Source: JACKAQ01 sp020634975 [NCBI: Calditrichia bacterium] (GTDB lineage Bacteria > Calditrichota > Calditrichia > RBG-13-44-9). Taken from it: a DNA stretch of 64,000 nucleotides. The DNA lies in assembly GCA_020634975.1 (NCBI GenBank), contig JACKAQ010000001.1:1488001-1552000 (forward strand). Direction: 5' to 3'. Of this stretch, positions 17,238 to 25,357 are shown piece after piece (position 1 is the first letter of the stretch; each line of letters begins with the position of its first letter). A program made the position numbers and the translations under genes. The notes beneath the pieces are model-generated. The model worked only from the letters and a program-made list of their open reading frames with translations, made no database searches and was not told where the DNA came from.

Positions 17238-18539
17238 TTATTGGTTGGAGAAAATCTGGAAACCGCTGTATGCTTCCATGCCGTGTTCGCCGATATCCAG
17301 CCCCTGCAATTCTTCGTCTTCCGAAACACGGATACCGATGGTCACTTTCAGCACATAAAAAATGATGAATGCGCTCGTAAAGCAGAACACGCCAACCGAA
17401 GCAACGCCGATCAATTGCGCCAAAAGGGTGTGTTCGGGATTGGTGCTGAAAATTCCAACAGCCAACGTTCCCCAAACACCGCAAACCAGGTGAACGGAGA
17501 TCGCGCCAACCGGATCGTCGATGCGAATTTTATCGAAGAAAATAACCGCCAGTACAACCAACGTTCCGGCAATCAGCCCGATGATAATGGACGACATCAC
17601 CGTTACCGAATCCGCACCGGCCGTAATTCCGACCAAACCGGCGAGGCAGCCGTTGAGCACCATCGATAAATCGGGCTTTTTCTGAACTGTCCACGATGTC
17701 ATCATCGCACCCATAATACCGGCTGCAGCAGCCAAAGTTGTTGTCACAAATACAAACGAAACCGGACCGGGATCGGCAGAAAGCACCGAGCCGCCGTTAA
17801 AACCAAACCAGCCGAGCCACAGCAAAAATACACCGATTGTTGCCATCGGTAAATTGTGTCCCATAATGGGTTTAACCGTTCCGTTCACATATTTTCCGAT
17901 CCGTGGCCCGAGCAACAAAACGCCCGCCAACGCGCCCCATCCGCCAACAGAATGGACAATGGTTGAACCTGCGAAATCGTAAAAGTTCAGGTCATCCAGC
18001 CATCCGGCACCCCATTTCCAGGAGCCGACGATCGGGTAAATGATCGCAACATAAATTGCGGTAAATATCAAAAAACTATGGAGCTTAACACGCTCCGCAA
18101 CAGCACCGGAAACGATGGTTGCGGCGGTTGCGGCAAACATTCCCTGAAACATAAAATCTGTCCAGTAGGTGTAGCCGGCGTTATATGCACTGGTTATTCC
18201 GGCGTCGTCTGTTGCCAGACCAAATCCGGCAAATCCCAGAACTTTCCCGAAGAAAAATTCGCCGGGATACATCAGGTTGAAACCGTCCAGCGCATAAGTC
18301 AAAATCCCGATCGCAACGATCGCGGTATTTTTGAACAAAATATTCACTGTGTTTTTGGGGCGGGTGAGCCCGGCTTCTAACGTTGCAAAACCCAGATGCA
18401 TGATAAAAACCAAAAACGTAGCCACCAACATCCACGTATTGTTTACCGTAAACATTTCCGCCGAGATGGGATCATCCGCGAACAGTGTTCCACCCATCGG
18501 AATCAGCAGCAGCAATATGAGCATTAACAATTTTTTCAT
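17238..18539 (-). CDS. amt: Ammonium transporter (Amt/MEP/Rh family)
   Basis: The 433-residue protein starts at ATG 18539 after GAGGAGATATT. A signal peptide (ending LFADDP) precedes about eleven membrane helices. Family marks are the FQGMFAATAATIVSGAVAER helix, YPIVGSWKWGAGW, DFAGSTIVHSVGGWGAL with the first pore histidine and GAISVHLVCGVWGTL with the second. The second histidine context is VHLVCG rather than the common VHGVGG. The C-terminal cytoplasmic tail (RVSEDEELQGLDIGEHGMEAY) is the region that contacts P-II. Together with the following P-II gene and glnA this forms an ammonium uptake and assimilation unit, probably controlled by the sigma-54-type site upstream. Confidence 0.96.
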   Translation of the reverse strand: MKKLLMLILLLLIPMGGTLFADDPISAEMFTVNNTWMLVATFLVFIMHLGFATLEAGLTRPKNTVNILFKNTAIVAIGILTYALDGFNLMYPGEFFFGKVLGFAGFGLATDDAGITSAYNAGYTYWTDFMFQGMFAATAATIVSGAVAERVKLHSFLIFTAIYVAIIYPIVGSWKWGAGWLDDLNFYDFAGSTIVHSVGGWGALAGVLLLGPRIGKYVNGTVKPIMGHNLPMATIGVFLLWLGWFGFNGGSVLSADPGPVSFVFVTTTLAAAAGIMGAMMTSWTVQKKPDLSMVLNGCLAGLVGITAGADSVTVMSSIIIGLIAGTLVVLAVIFFDKIRIDDPVGAISVHLVCGVWGTLAVGIFSTNPEHTLLAQLIGVASVGVFCFTSAFIIFYVLKVTIGIRVSEDEELQGLDIGEHGMEAYSGFQIFSNQ

Positions 18540-19014
18540 TCCGAATATCTCCTCAATAATTTCAGTTTTGACGGTTGATAAATGTTTTTATTCATGCATA
18601 AATTTTTCCAACGCCCCTCATTGAACAATTGACGTGCCAGATTTTCCGGATTTCGGGTGAATTGCGGAAAAGCGGCAGACGATTTCAGCAAACCGAACAT
18701 TTATAATTAATGATGGAATGGTTGTTTAAACGGCAGGAAAAAAAATTGATAAGCTGAATATAAATAAATATTTAATCGCGATATCTGAACGTATTCGGTT
18801 ATCGTAAATACAAATCGCAGGTCACCAGAAGCACATTTACGCAAGTTATTGTAATGGATGGCTTTTCAGAAAAACCGGATTTTTTTTGAAAAAAAATTTG
18901 CGGCAGGCATATTTGAAGGCAAAAACGGACTGATATTCGGACGCGTTGCTAATAACCGATCGCCAAATTTGGGCAATTATAAATCAGGGCAGAAACAACA
19001 GGTTTTGAAATTAA
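18540..19014. other. Gene-free stretch upstream of amt
   Basis: 475 bases between the NtrC-type regulator's stop and the amt start. Apart from the sigma-54-type site at 18624-18639 I see no gene. The stretch is AT-rich with several poly-A runs; I did not find a clear NtrC enhancer palindrome. Confidence 0.45.
18624..18639 (-). promoter_or_regulatory. Candidate sigma-54 promoter of amt
   Basis: On the leftward strand the bases read TGGCACGTCAATTGTT. This matches TGGCACG-N4-TTG of the sigma-54 consensus exactly in sequence and spacing, with T instead of C at the -12 GC. The implied start near 18612 leaves a leader of about 70 bases before amt. An NtrC-type activator gene lies immediately to the right (19015-20430). 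Confidence 0.6.
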
Positions 19015-20430
19015 TCATCCCACTGATTGCGCCCCAAACCGTACTGCTCGCTCGATACGGTTTCGCAGCGTGTTCCGGTGGATGCCCAATATTCGTGCAG
19101 CCTGAACCTGGTTACCGCGCGTTTTTTTGAGCACTTTTTCGATGAGCAATTGCTCCATTACCGGCCACAGTTGAGCATCGCTGCGATTGGCGATCACTTC
19201 GTCCAGCAGTTTTTCCAATACTTCCCACACATCCTGCTTTTCGACGGTGGTTTCGAACTCCGTTTCCAATTCCAGATCTTCCGGCGAAATGGTAAATCCT
19301 TTGGACAACACAACCGCCCGGCGGATGCAGTTTTCCAACTGCCGGACGTTGCCCGGCCACGGGTATTCCACCAGTTCTTTCAACGCTTTTTTGTCGATGC
19401 CGCGAATATTTTTGTTAGCCTCTTTGCTGTATTTTTTGATGAAATATTGCACCAGATCGCTCACATCTTCCCGGCGTTCCCGCAGCGGCGGGATGGCAAT
19501 GGTGATCACGTTCAACCGGTAATACAAATCTTCGCGAAATTTGCCCTGTTTAATTGCATCTTCCAAAATACGGTTGGTTGCAACGATCAACCGAACATCC
19601 GAGCGCACAATTTCGTTACCGCCGACGCGGGTGAAATCGCCATACTGAATCACGCGGAGCACCTTTGCCTGGGTCATCAACGACATTTCACCGATTTCAT
19701 CCAGAAACAGCGTGCCGCCTTTCACCTGCTCAAATTTGCCGATTTTCCGTTCGTTCGCCCCGGTGAACGCGCCTTTTTCGTAACCGAACAATTCGGATTC
19801 CAGCAGCGATTCCGGCAGCGCCGCGCAGTTCACTTCCAGAAACGGTTTTTCGGAACGGCGGCTGTGGTGATAAATGGCGCGCGCAACCAATTCTTTTCCG
19901 GTGCCGCTTTCGCCACGGATGAGCACGGTTACATTTTGCTCTGCCACCTGTCCGATCAATTTGTAGACATCCTGCATCGCTTCGGACGAACCAACGATCA
20001 TATCGCCATCGCCATCACCGCCGGCAACGTCGCTGGGAATTTGCACCACGCGGCGCATGCGCAGGCTGGTTTCCACCGCTTTTTCGATCACCTGACGCAT
20101 TTTTTTCACGTCGAACGGTTTGAGCAGGTATTCGAACGCGCCGAATTTCATTGCCGTAATTGCAGTATTTACAGTGCCAAAGGCGGTCATCATAATGACG
20201 GGAACCTTGCCATCCACAGCCCGCATTTTTTGCAGCGCTTCCAGCCCGTCCATGCCGGGCATGCGCACGTCCATCACCACTACGTCCGGCTGTTCCGTAC
20301 GCAATTTGCTGATGCCCTCTTCCGCGGAATGCGCGGAAACAATGCGGATATCATCCGGCAAAATCTTCTCGAATGAGTAGTGGATGTTCGGTTCGTCATC
20401 GACGATCAAAAGGGTTGCTGCTTTTTGCAC
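19015..20430 (-). CDS. NtrC-family sigma-54-dependent response regulator
   Basis: The 471-residue protein uses a GTG start at 20430 behind GGAGAAAACA. It has a receiver domain (TLLIVDDEPN, phosphorylation Asp in VVMDVRMPGMDG near residue 53, LKPFD near 104). Next is an AAA+ sigma-54 activation domain with Walker A GESGTGKE, the sigma-54-contacting ELFGYEKGAFTGA and Walker B GGTLFLDEIGEM. A Fis-type helix-turn-helix ends the protein (QVQAARILGIHRNTLRNRIE). It is 167 bases downstream of the GAF-kinase gene on the same strand, so the two probably form a two-component pair, and it is next to amt-glnK-glnA. That makes nitrogen control a reasonable guess, although the kinase is not a clear NtrB. 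Confidence 0.93.
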   Translation of the reverse strand: MQKAATLLIVDDEPNIHYSFEKILPDDIRIVSAHSAEEGISKLRTEQPDVVVMDVRMPGMDGLEALQKMRAVDGKVPVIMMTAFGTVNTAITAMKFGAFEYLLKPFDVKKMRQVIEKAVETSLRMRRVVQIPSDVAGGDGDGDMIVGSSEAMQDVYKLIGQVAEQNVTVLIRGESGTGKELVARAIYHHSRRSEKPFLEVNCAALPESLLESELFGYEKGAFTGANERKIGKFEQVKGGTLFLDEIGEMSLMTQAKVLRVIQYGDFTRVGGNEIVRSDVRLIVATNRILEDAIKQGKFREDLYYRLNVITIAIPPLRERREDVSDLVQYFIKKYSKEANKNIRGIDKKALKELVEYPWPGNVRQLENCIRRAVVLSKGFTISPEDLELETEFETTVEKQDVWEVLEKLLDEVIANRSDAQLWPVMEQLLIEKVLKKTRGNQVQAARILGIHRNTLRNRIERAVRFGAQSVG

Positions 20431-20460
20431 TGTTTTCTCCGAAATTGTTAAACAAACATG

Positions 20461-20528
20461 GAGCCCTCTGCATTCGCAGGGATGATTAAAAATCTTGTCC
20501 TGTCATTCCTGCAAATGCAGGAATCTCC
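20461..20528. repeat. Two related palindromes (CCTGCATTTGCAGG type)
   Basis: CCTCTGCATTCGCAGGGATGA (20465-20485) and, on the other strand, CCTGCATTTGCAGGAATGA (20503-20521) are near copies of one palindromic unit in opposite orientation. They lie between the kinase and its regulator. They look like a REP-type dispersed repeat and could form a stem across the gap. Confidence 0.55.
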
Positions 20529-20600
20529 TGATCAAACATGATGCGTTTTCAAAATCGCATATATTACGGCAAAAAATGAATCCCGTCAATCCCGCCAAAA

Positions 20601-22298
20601 TCACACCGGCAGGCGAATGGTGAATTCCGTACCGTAGCCAACCTCGCTGATCAGCCGGATTTCCCCACCGTGCGAATCGATGATGCGTTTCACGATGGAA
20701 AGCCCCAGCCCCAGCCCCTTCGGTTTGGTGGTGGTGAAGGGCGTAAACAGGTTGCGGCGCACCGATTGCGGCAGCCCCGGACCGTTATCGCAAATGACAA
20801 TTTCAACAAAATTATTGACCAGTTGCGTTTGAATATGAATTTTACCGCCGTTGATCATCGCTTCGCTGGCGTTGAGCAACAAATTGAGGAAAACCTGCTG
20901 CACCTGCACCGGATCGGCGAGAATTTTTGGCAATCCTTCCGCCAGATCTGCGGTGACGGAAATCTGTTTTTTCTCGAAATCCCGCTCCAATAAAATCAAT
21001 GCGTTACGCAAAATTTTTCGCACGCGACAGCGTTCGCGGGCATTCTCTTTCGATCGCGTAAAATCCAATAAATTGGTGATGATTTTGTTCATCCGGTGCA
21101 ACTCTTCGCTGATGACTTCGCGGTCGCGGTCGTTCAGGTTTTCGCCGGATTCGAACAGCATTTTGATGATCGTGAGCGGGTTGCGGATTTCGTGCGCGAT
21201 GCTCACCGCCAGCTCACCAACGGAGGTCAATCGCTCCGTGTGGCGCGCCTGTTCTTCCAGCGTGAACATCGTTTCGTACAATTGCGCGTTGTCGATGGCG
21301 ATGGCGCTCAAATCTGCAAATGTTTTCATCAGCATCGTTTGATCATCCGTGAAGCGGTGGCGTTGGGATTTGTATGTATTGAGCACGCCAATCACCCGGT
21401 CGCGCCCGATCAACGGCACGGAAAGCAGCGATTTAAGGTGCTCATTTTGGGCGATATTCGCAAATCCCTGCCCGGCGTGGCTGCCGATATCCTCAATTTT
21501 CAGGGTGCCGCGGGTATAAATCACCTGCTCGAACGGACTTTCTGCCAACAGCATCGGCGGGCGGGCGGCGTATTCTGCGCTACCGCCGTGATGCGCTTTC
21601 AGCACCAGTTCTTCGCCATCTTCGGAAATGAGCATGATGGAACAGAGTGCCGCATCCATCAGTATTGCAGCACGTTGCACCACTTGCCGCAAAATTTCCT
21701 CGCTGTCCAGTGTACTCAAAATGGCTTTGTTAATATTGATTAACGATGACAGCTCGTCCACTTTACGCTGCGCTTTGGTGTGAACCCGCCCGTTTTCGAT
21801 CACCTGCACGGATTGTTTGGAGAGCAGCGTCAGCAAATCGAGATCTTCATCGGTAAATGCGTTGGGGCGGGTGCTGTCCACATTCAGCACGCCGATGGTT
21901 TTGCCTTTCAGCTTCATCGGCACCGCAAGTTCACAGCGAATTGCATCCAGAATAGTGACGTAACGATCATCGCGGCTGACATCCGGCACCAAAATCGGCT
22001 CGCCGTGTTCGGCGACCCAGCCGGTTATTCCCTCGCCCACCGCCAGTTTCATGTTGGAAATGGATTTCATAAATCCGCGCGAAACCTCGATATTCAGTAG
22101 CTTGTTCTCCCAATCGATCAAAATGAGCGAGCCATACGTTGCGCCGGTAATTTTTACAGCCGCATCGATGATCAGGTTAAGCGCCGTTTGCGGCTCCAAA
22201 GTAGAGGTGATGGAATGGAACAATTCATAGAGCATCCGGTATCGCTGCATGGTGCGATCAACACCGGATGGGTTTTGCTCGATTGGATTTTTTAACAT
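20601..22298 (-). CDS. Cytoplasmic sensor histidine kinase with two GAF domains
   Basis: I chose ATG 22298 (MLKNPIEQNPSG), which has AGGA at proper spacing; the frame is open to 22370. The 565-residue protein lacks membrane helices. A first GAF domain (about residues 25-180, GATYGSLILID and VGEGITGWVAEHGEPILVPDV) and a second (about 200-355, ILMDAALCSIMLISEDGEELVLKAHHGG) precede a HisKA domain with SIAHEIRNPLTIIKMLFESG and a HATPase domain (NLLLNASEAM, ICDNGPGLP, KGLGLGLSIVKRI). The C-terminal half resembles NtrB/AtoS kinases, which partner sigma-54 activators such as the one encoded next. The GAF ligands cannot be told from sequence. Confidence 0.92.
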   Translation of the reverse strand: MLKNPIEQNPSGVDRTMQRYRMLYELFHSITSTLEPQTALNLIIDAAVKITGATYGSLILIDWENKLLNIEVSRGFMKSISNMKLAVGEGITGWVAEHGEPILVPDVSRDDRYVTILDAIRCELAVPMKLKGKTIGVLNVDSTRPNAFTDEDLDLLTLLSKQSVQVIENGRVHTKAQRKVDELSSLININKAILSTLDSEEILRQVVQRAAILMDAALCSIMLISEDGEELVLKAHHGGSAEYAARPPMLLAESPFEQVIYTRGTLKIEDIGSHAGQGFANIAQNEHLKSLLSVPLIGRDRVIGVLNTYKSQRHRFTDDQTMLMKTFADLSAIAIDNAQLYETMFTLEEQARHTERLTSVGELAVSIAHEIRNPLTIIKMLFESGENLNDRDREVISEELHRMNKIITNLLDFTRSKENARERCRVRKILRNALILLERDFEKKQISVTADLAEGLPKILADPVQVQQVFLNLLLNASEAMINGGKIHIQTQLVNNFVEIVICDNGPGLPQSVRRNLFTPFTTTKPKGLGLGLSIVKRIIDSHGGEIRLISEVGYGTEFTIRLPV

Positions 22299-22594
22299 CG
22301 CGGCGTCCTGCATTTTCTGAAATATGGTTTCAAACCGGAAAAATTTGCGAAAGAGCAGAACAAACTGCAAAATTCACACCAGTTTTTTCGCATCATTAAT
22401 TTTACAGATGTTGCATTGATACGCAAATTCCCCGTTGATGTCAACCAAATTTGGCGAATCGCATCAATCGATACCGCACAACAGTGATTTCGGGATTATG
22501 AGAAAGATTTCATTAAAAAACACTTTCTTTTGATTTTTCCATTTAAAATTGCCATATTCCTCCCTACTTTGCGAGACAAAGGAGAATCGTCAAG

Positions 22595-23659
22595 TTGAAA
22601 AAAGTTATGAAACCATCCCGTCAGGTTGGGATTGTCGGATACGGCGCTTACGTGCCGCAATACCGGCTGGCGGCATCAGAAATATCGGAATTGTGGCGCG
22701 GCGGACAGGATGCTGATGTGCTTCCCGTAAAACAAAAAAGCGTTCCGGGACCGGATGAAGACACCGCAACAATGGCCATCGAAGCCGGACGGAACGCGCT
22801 GGATCGCGCGCAGATCGATCCGCAACTGATTCGCGCGGTGTGGGTCGGTTCGGAATCGCACCCGTACGCGGTGAAACCGACGGGCACAATTGTATCGCAG
22901 GCGTTGGGCATCGCGCCGTACAACACCGCCGGCGATTTCGAATTTGCCTGCAAAGCGGGCACCGAAGCCATGCAGGCCGCCATCGGTTTGGTGGGCAGCG
23001 AAATGGCGGATTACGCGCTGGCGATTGCGATGGATACCGCACAGGGTCGTCCGGGCGATGCGCTGGAATACACCGCAGCCGCCGGCGGCGCTGCATTTTT
23101 GATGGGCGACGGAAAAGAATCACTGGCCGTTCTGGAAGGTTCGTTCAGCTATGCAACCGACACACCGGATTTTTTCCGGCGATCGTATCAAAAATATCCC
23201 GAACACGGGAACCGGTTTACCGGTGAGCCGGCGTATTTTCACCACATCACCAGCGCTGCAACCATGCTGATGCTCGATCTGAACCTGAAACCGGAAGATT
23301 TTGCCGCAGCGGTGTTTCATCAGCCGAACGCAAAATTTCCGCAGCGTGCCGCAAAAATTCTGGGCTTCAGCAAAGAGCAAATTCGTGACGGACTGTTGTC
23401 GCCGCAAATCGGGAATACTTATGCGGGTGCATCGCCGCTCGGGTTTGCCGCCGCGCTGGACAACGCCAATCCCGGCGACCGCATTTTGCTGGTCAGTTTC
23501 GGCTCCGGCGCCGGCAGTGATGCATTCAGCTTTGTGGTCACCGAAAATATCACCGACGCCAAAACGCGCGCACCGCTAACAGAGGCATATCTGCAACGAA
23601 AAAGCGCCGTGAATTACGCCACGTACACCCGTTGGCGCAATAAAATCCGCAAACATTAG
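22595..23659 (+). CDS. Hydroxymethylglutaryl-CoA synthase, archaeal type
   Basis: The frame opens with TTG 22595, about ten bases after AAGGAG; an ATG at 22607 is the alternative but is poorly spaced. The 354-residue protein matches the short archaeal HMG-CoA synthase family: [15 protein letters not shown] at the start, [16 protein letters not shown] near residue 85, the nucleophilic Cys119 in [11 protein letters not shown] and His242 in [10 protein letters not shown]. It should condense acetoacetyl-CoA with acetyl-CoA. The next two genes encode a thiolase and a DUF35 protein, the same three partners that form the channelling complex of archaeal mevalonate synthesis. A role in mevalonate or in a related branched acyl pathway is inferred from that context. 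Confidence 0.88.
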   Translation: MKKVMKPSRQVGIVGYGAYVPQYRLAASEISELWRGGQDADVLPVKQKSVPGPDEDTATMAIEAGRNALDRAQIDPQLIRAVWVGSESHPYAVKPTGTIVSQALGIAPYNTAGDFEFACKAGTEAMQAAIGLVGSEMADYALAIAMDTAQGRPGDALEYTAAAGGAAFLMGDGKESLAVLEGSFSYATDTPDFFRRSYQKYPEHGNRFTGEPAYFHHITSAATMLMLDLNLKPEDFAAAVFHQPNAKFPQRAAKILGFSKEQIRDGLLSPQIGNTYAGASPLGFAAALDNANPGDRILLVSFGSGAGSDAFSFVVTENITDAKTRAPLTEAYLQRKSAVNYATYTRWRNKIRKH

Positions 23660-23768
23660 TGCCGGTTGACAATCCTGCTCCGATGGAGCACCTTCGGTGT
23701 GCAGACTTAAATTTCCCGCGGAATGGCACTTTTTAACAGCGAAAAACAGTAGTCGAGATTCATAAAAT

Positions 23769-24911
23769 ATGCGAAAAGTTTATATCAAAGGAATCGGTCA
23801 AACGCCCGTCCGGGAACATTGGGACGCCGGATTGCGCGATTTGGCTGCACAGGCTGTTTTAGCCGCAATGGACGACGCCGGTCGCAGCGATGTGGACGCG
23901 CTTTACGCAGGCAACATGCTCAGCGGACCGCTTTCCGGGCAGGAGCACCTCGGCGTTTTGATTGCCGAGCACGCCGGTTTGCCGGGCATCGAAGCGGTCA
24001 AAGTGGAGGCTGCCTGTGGTTCAGCTGCGGCAGCATTTCGGCAGGGCGTTTTGGCGGTTGCCAGCGGAATGGTTGAATCCGTCGTGTGTGTCGGCGTGGA
24101 AAAACTCACGGAAATGAGCGGTTACGCGACCACGCAAGGTTTGGCCAGCGCCGCAGACGCCGATTACGAAACTGCGATGGGAATGAATTTTGTGGCCATC
24201 AACGCGCTGCTGATGCAACGATACATGTATGAATTCGGTTACCGCAAACAGGATTTTGCGGCGTTCGGCATATCCGCGCACGAAAACGCCACCCACAATC
24301 CCAACGCGATGTTTCGCTCACCGATTACCGCAGCGCAATACGAACGCGCCAAAATGATTGTCGATCCGATCAACCTGCTCGATTCCAGTCCGATCGCCGA
24401 CGGCGCAGCCGCTGTTGTGCTCACCGCCGATCCGGACAACGCCATCGAAATTGCGGCCTGCGAAATTGGCACGGACAGCATCGCAATTGACAACCGGGAA
24501 AACCCGCTCTGGCTGCAGGGCGTGGAACGCAGCGTGGTGAAGGCGATTCGCAGTGCCGGCGTTTCGCAGCGCGATATCGATTTGTTCGAACTGCACGACG
24601 CGTTCAGCATCATGGCGGCGCTTTCGCTGGAAGCCAGTGGCTTTGCAGAGCGCGGACAGGCTGTAAAACTGGCGAATGACGGCGCATTCCGGCGCAATAG
24701 CAATTTGCCCACCTGCACGATGGGCGGGTTGAAAGGTCGCGGTCATCCGGTTGGGGCAACCGGTTTGTATCAAATTGTGGAAGCGGCAATGCAGCTTCGC
24801 CGGCAGGCGCCGGATGCGTTGCAAATTCCCGATGCCCGCATCGCTATGGCGCAAAATATCGGCGGCAGCGGCGCTACGGTTATCACTACTATTTTGAAAA
24901 ATTTAGCCTGA
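23769..24911 (+). CDS. Thiolase, archaeal acetoacetyl-CoA / SCP2-type
   Basis: The 380-residue protein is a thiolase of the SCP2/archaeal acetoacetyl-CoA type. The nucleophile is Cys83 in VEAACGSAAAAF. The histidine of LFELHDAFSI is near residue 276 and GGLKGRGHPVGATG near 322. As in SCP2-type and archaeal thiolases, the second catalytic cysteine seen in classical bacterial thiolases is missing. It would supply acetoacetyl-CoA to the HMG-CoA synthase encoded 109 bases upstream, and the small DUF35 protein that follows 18 bases later would bridge the two enzymes, as known for the archaeal complex. Confidence 0.88.
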   Translation: MRKVYIKGIGQTPVREHWDAGLRDLAAQAVLAAMDDAGRSDVDALYAGNMLSGPLSGQEHLGVLIAEHAGLPGIEAVKVEAACGSAAAAFRQGVLAVASGMVESVVCVGVEKLTEMSGYATTQGLASAADADYETAMGMNFVAINALLMQRYMYEFGYRKQDFAAFGISAHENATHNPNAMFRSPITAAQYERAKMIVDPINLLDSSPIADGAAAVVLTADPDNAIEIAACEIGTDSIAIDNRENPLWLQGVERSVVKAIRSAGVSQRDIDLFELHDAFSIMAALSLEASGFAERGQAVKLANDGAFRRNSNLPTCTMGGLKGRGHPVGATGLYQIVEAAMQLRRQAPDALQIPDARIAMAQNIGGSGATVITTILKNLA

Positions 24912-24929
24912 TTTTATAGAGGATTTTTG

Positions 24930-25328
24930 ATGGACATTCCACGCGCATGGCGATTGCAACAGCAGCGCTACCGGCTTACCGGCAGCAAATGCAGCAACTG
25001 CGGCGATCTCAATTTTCCGCCAAAACCGGTCTGCCCGAAGTGCCGCAGCCGGGCAGCAGAAGCCTTTCGCTTTTCCGGTAAAGGGACAATTTACAGCTTC
25101 GCAACGGTGTATCAATCTACCGAAGCGTTTGCGCCATATGTGCCGTATGTTGTGGCATTGATTGATTTGGCAGAGGGACCGCGCATCACCGCGCAGCTAA
25201 CGGATATCGAGCCGGGACAGGTGCAAATCGGGATGCCAGTGGAAATGGTGATCCGCAAAATCAGCGAGGAAGGCGAGCGCGGCGTGATCGTTTACGGCTA
25301 CAAATTCCGTCCACCGCTCCGCCAATAG
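24930..25328 (+). CDS. DUF35 Zn-ribbon / OB-fold protein, acyl-CoA-associated
   Basis: ATG 24930 follows AGAGGATTTT. The 132-residue protein starts with an amphipathic helix (PRAWRLQQQRYRLTG). A rubredoxin-like zinc ribbon, CSNCG with CPKCRS ten residues on, comes next, followed by an OB-fold (GKGTIYSFATVY, PYVVALIDLAEGPRITAQL). In archaea this protein holds thiolase and HMG-CoA synthase together and shapes a shared CoA site. The gene order here, HMG-CoA synthase, thiolase, DUF35 protein, supports that function. It ends 29 bases before the convergent hybrid-kinase gene. Confidence 0.88.
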   Translation: MDIPRAWRLQQQRYRLTGSKCSNCGDLNFPPKPVCPKCRSRAAEAFRFSGKGTIYSFATVYQSTEAFAPYVPYVVALIDLAEGPRITAQLTDIEPGQVQIGMPVEMVIRKISEEGERGVIVYGYKFRPPLRQ

Positions 25329-25357
25329 CGGCGCAAAAGGTTTCGATTGTCGGTTGA

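Noticed and set aside
18858-19130. Rightward 90-codon frame at the end of the NtrC-type gene
   Set aside because: It overlaps the regulator's 3' end, has no ribosome binding site and a composition unlike its neighbours.
23726-23741. TGGCAC-containing site before the thiolase as sigma-54 promoter
   Set aside because: The -12 half is missing at the required distance.
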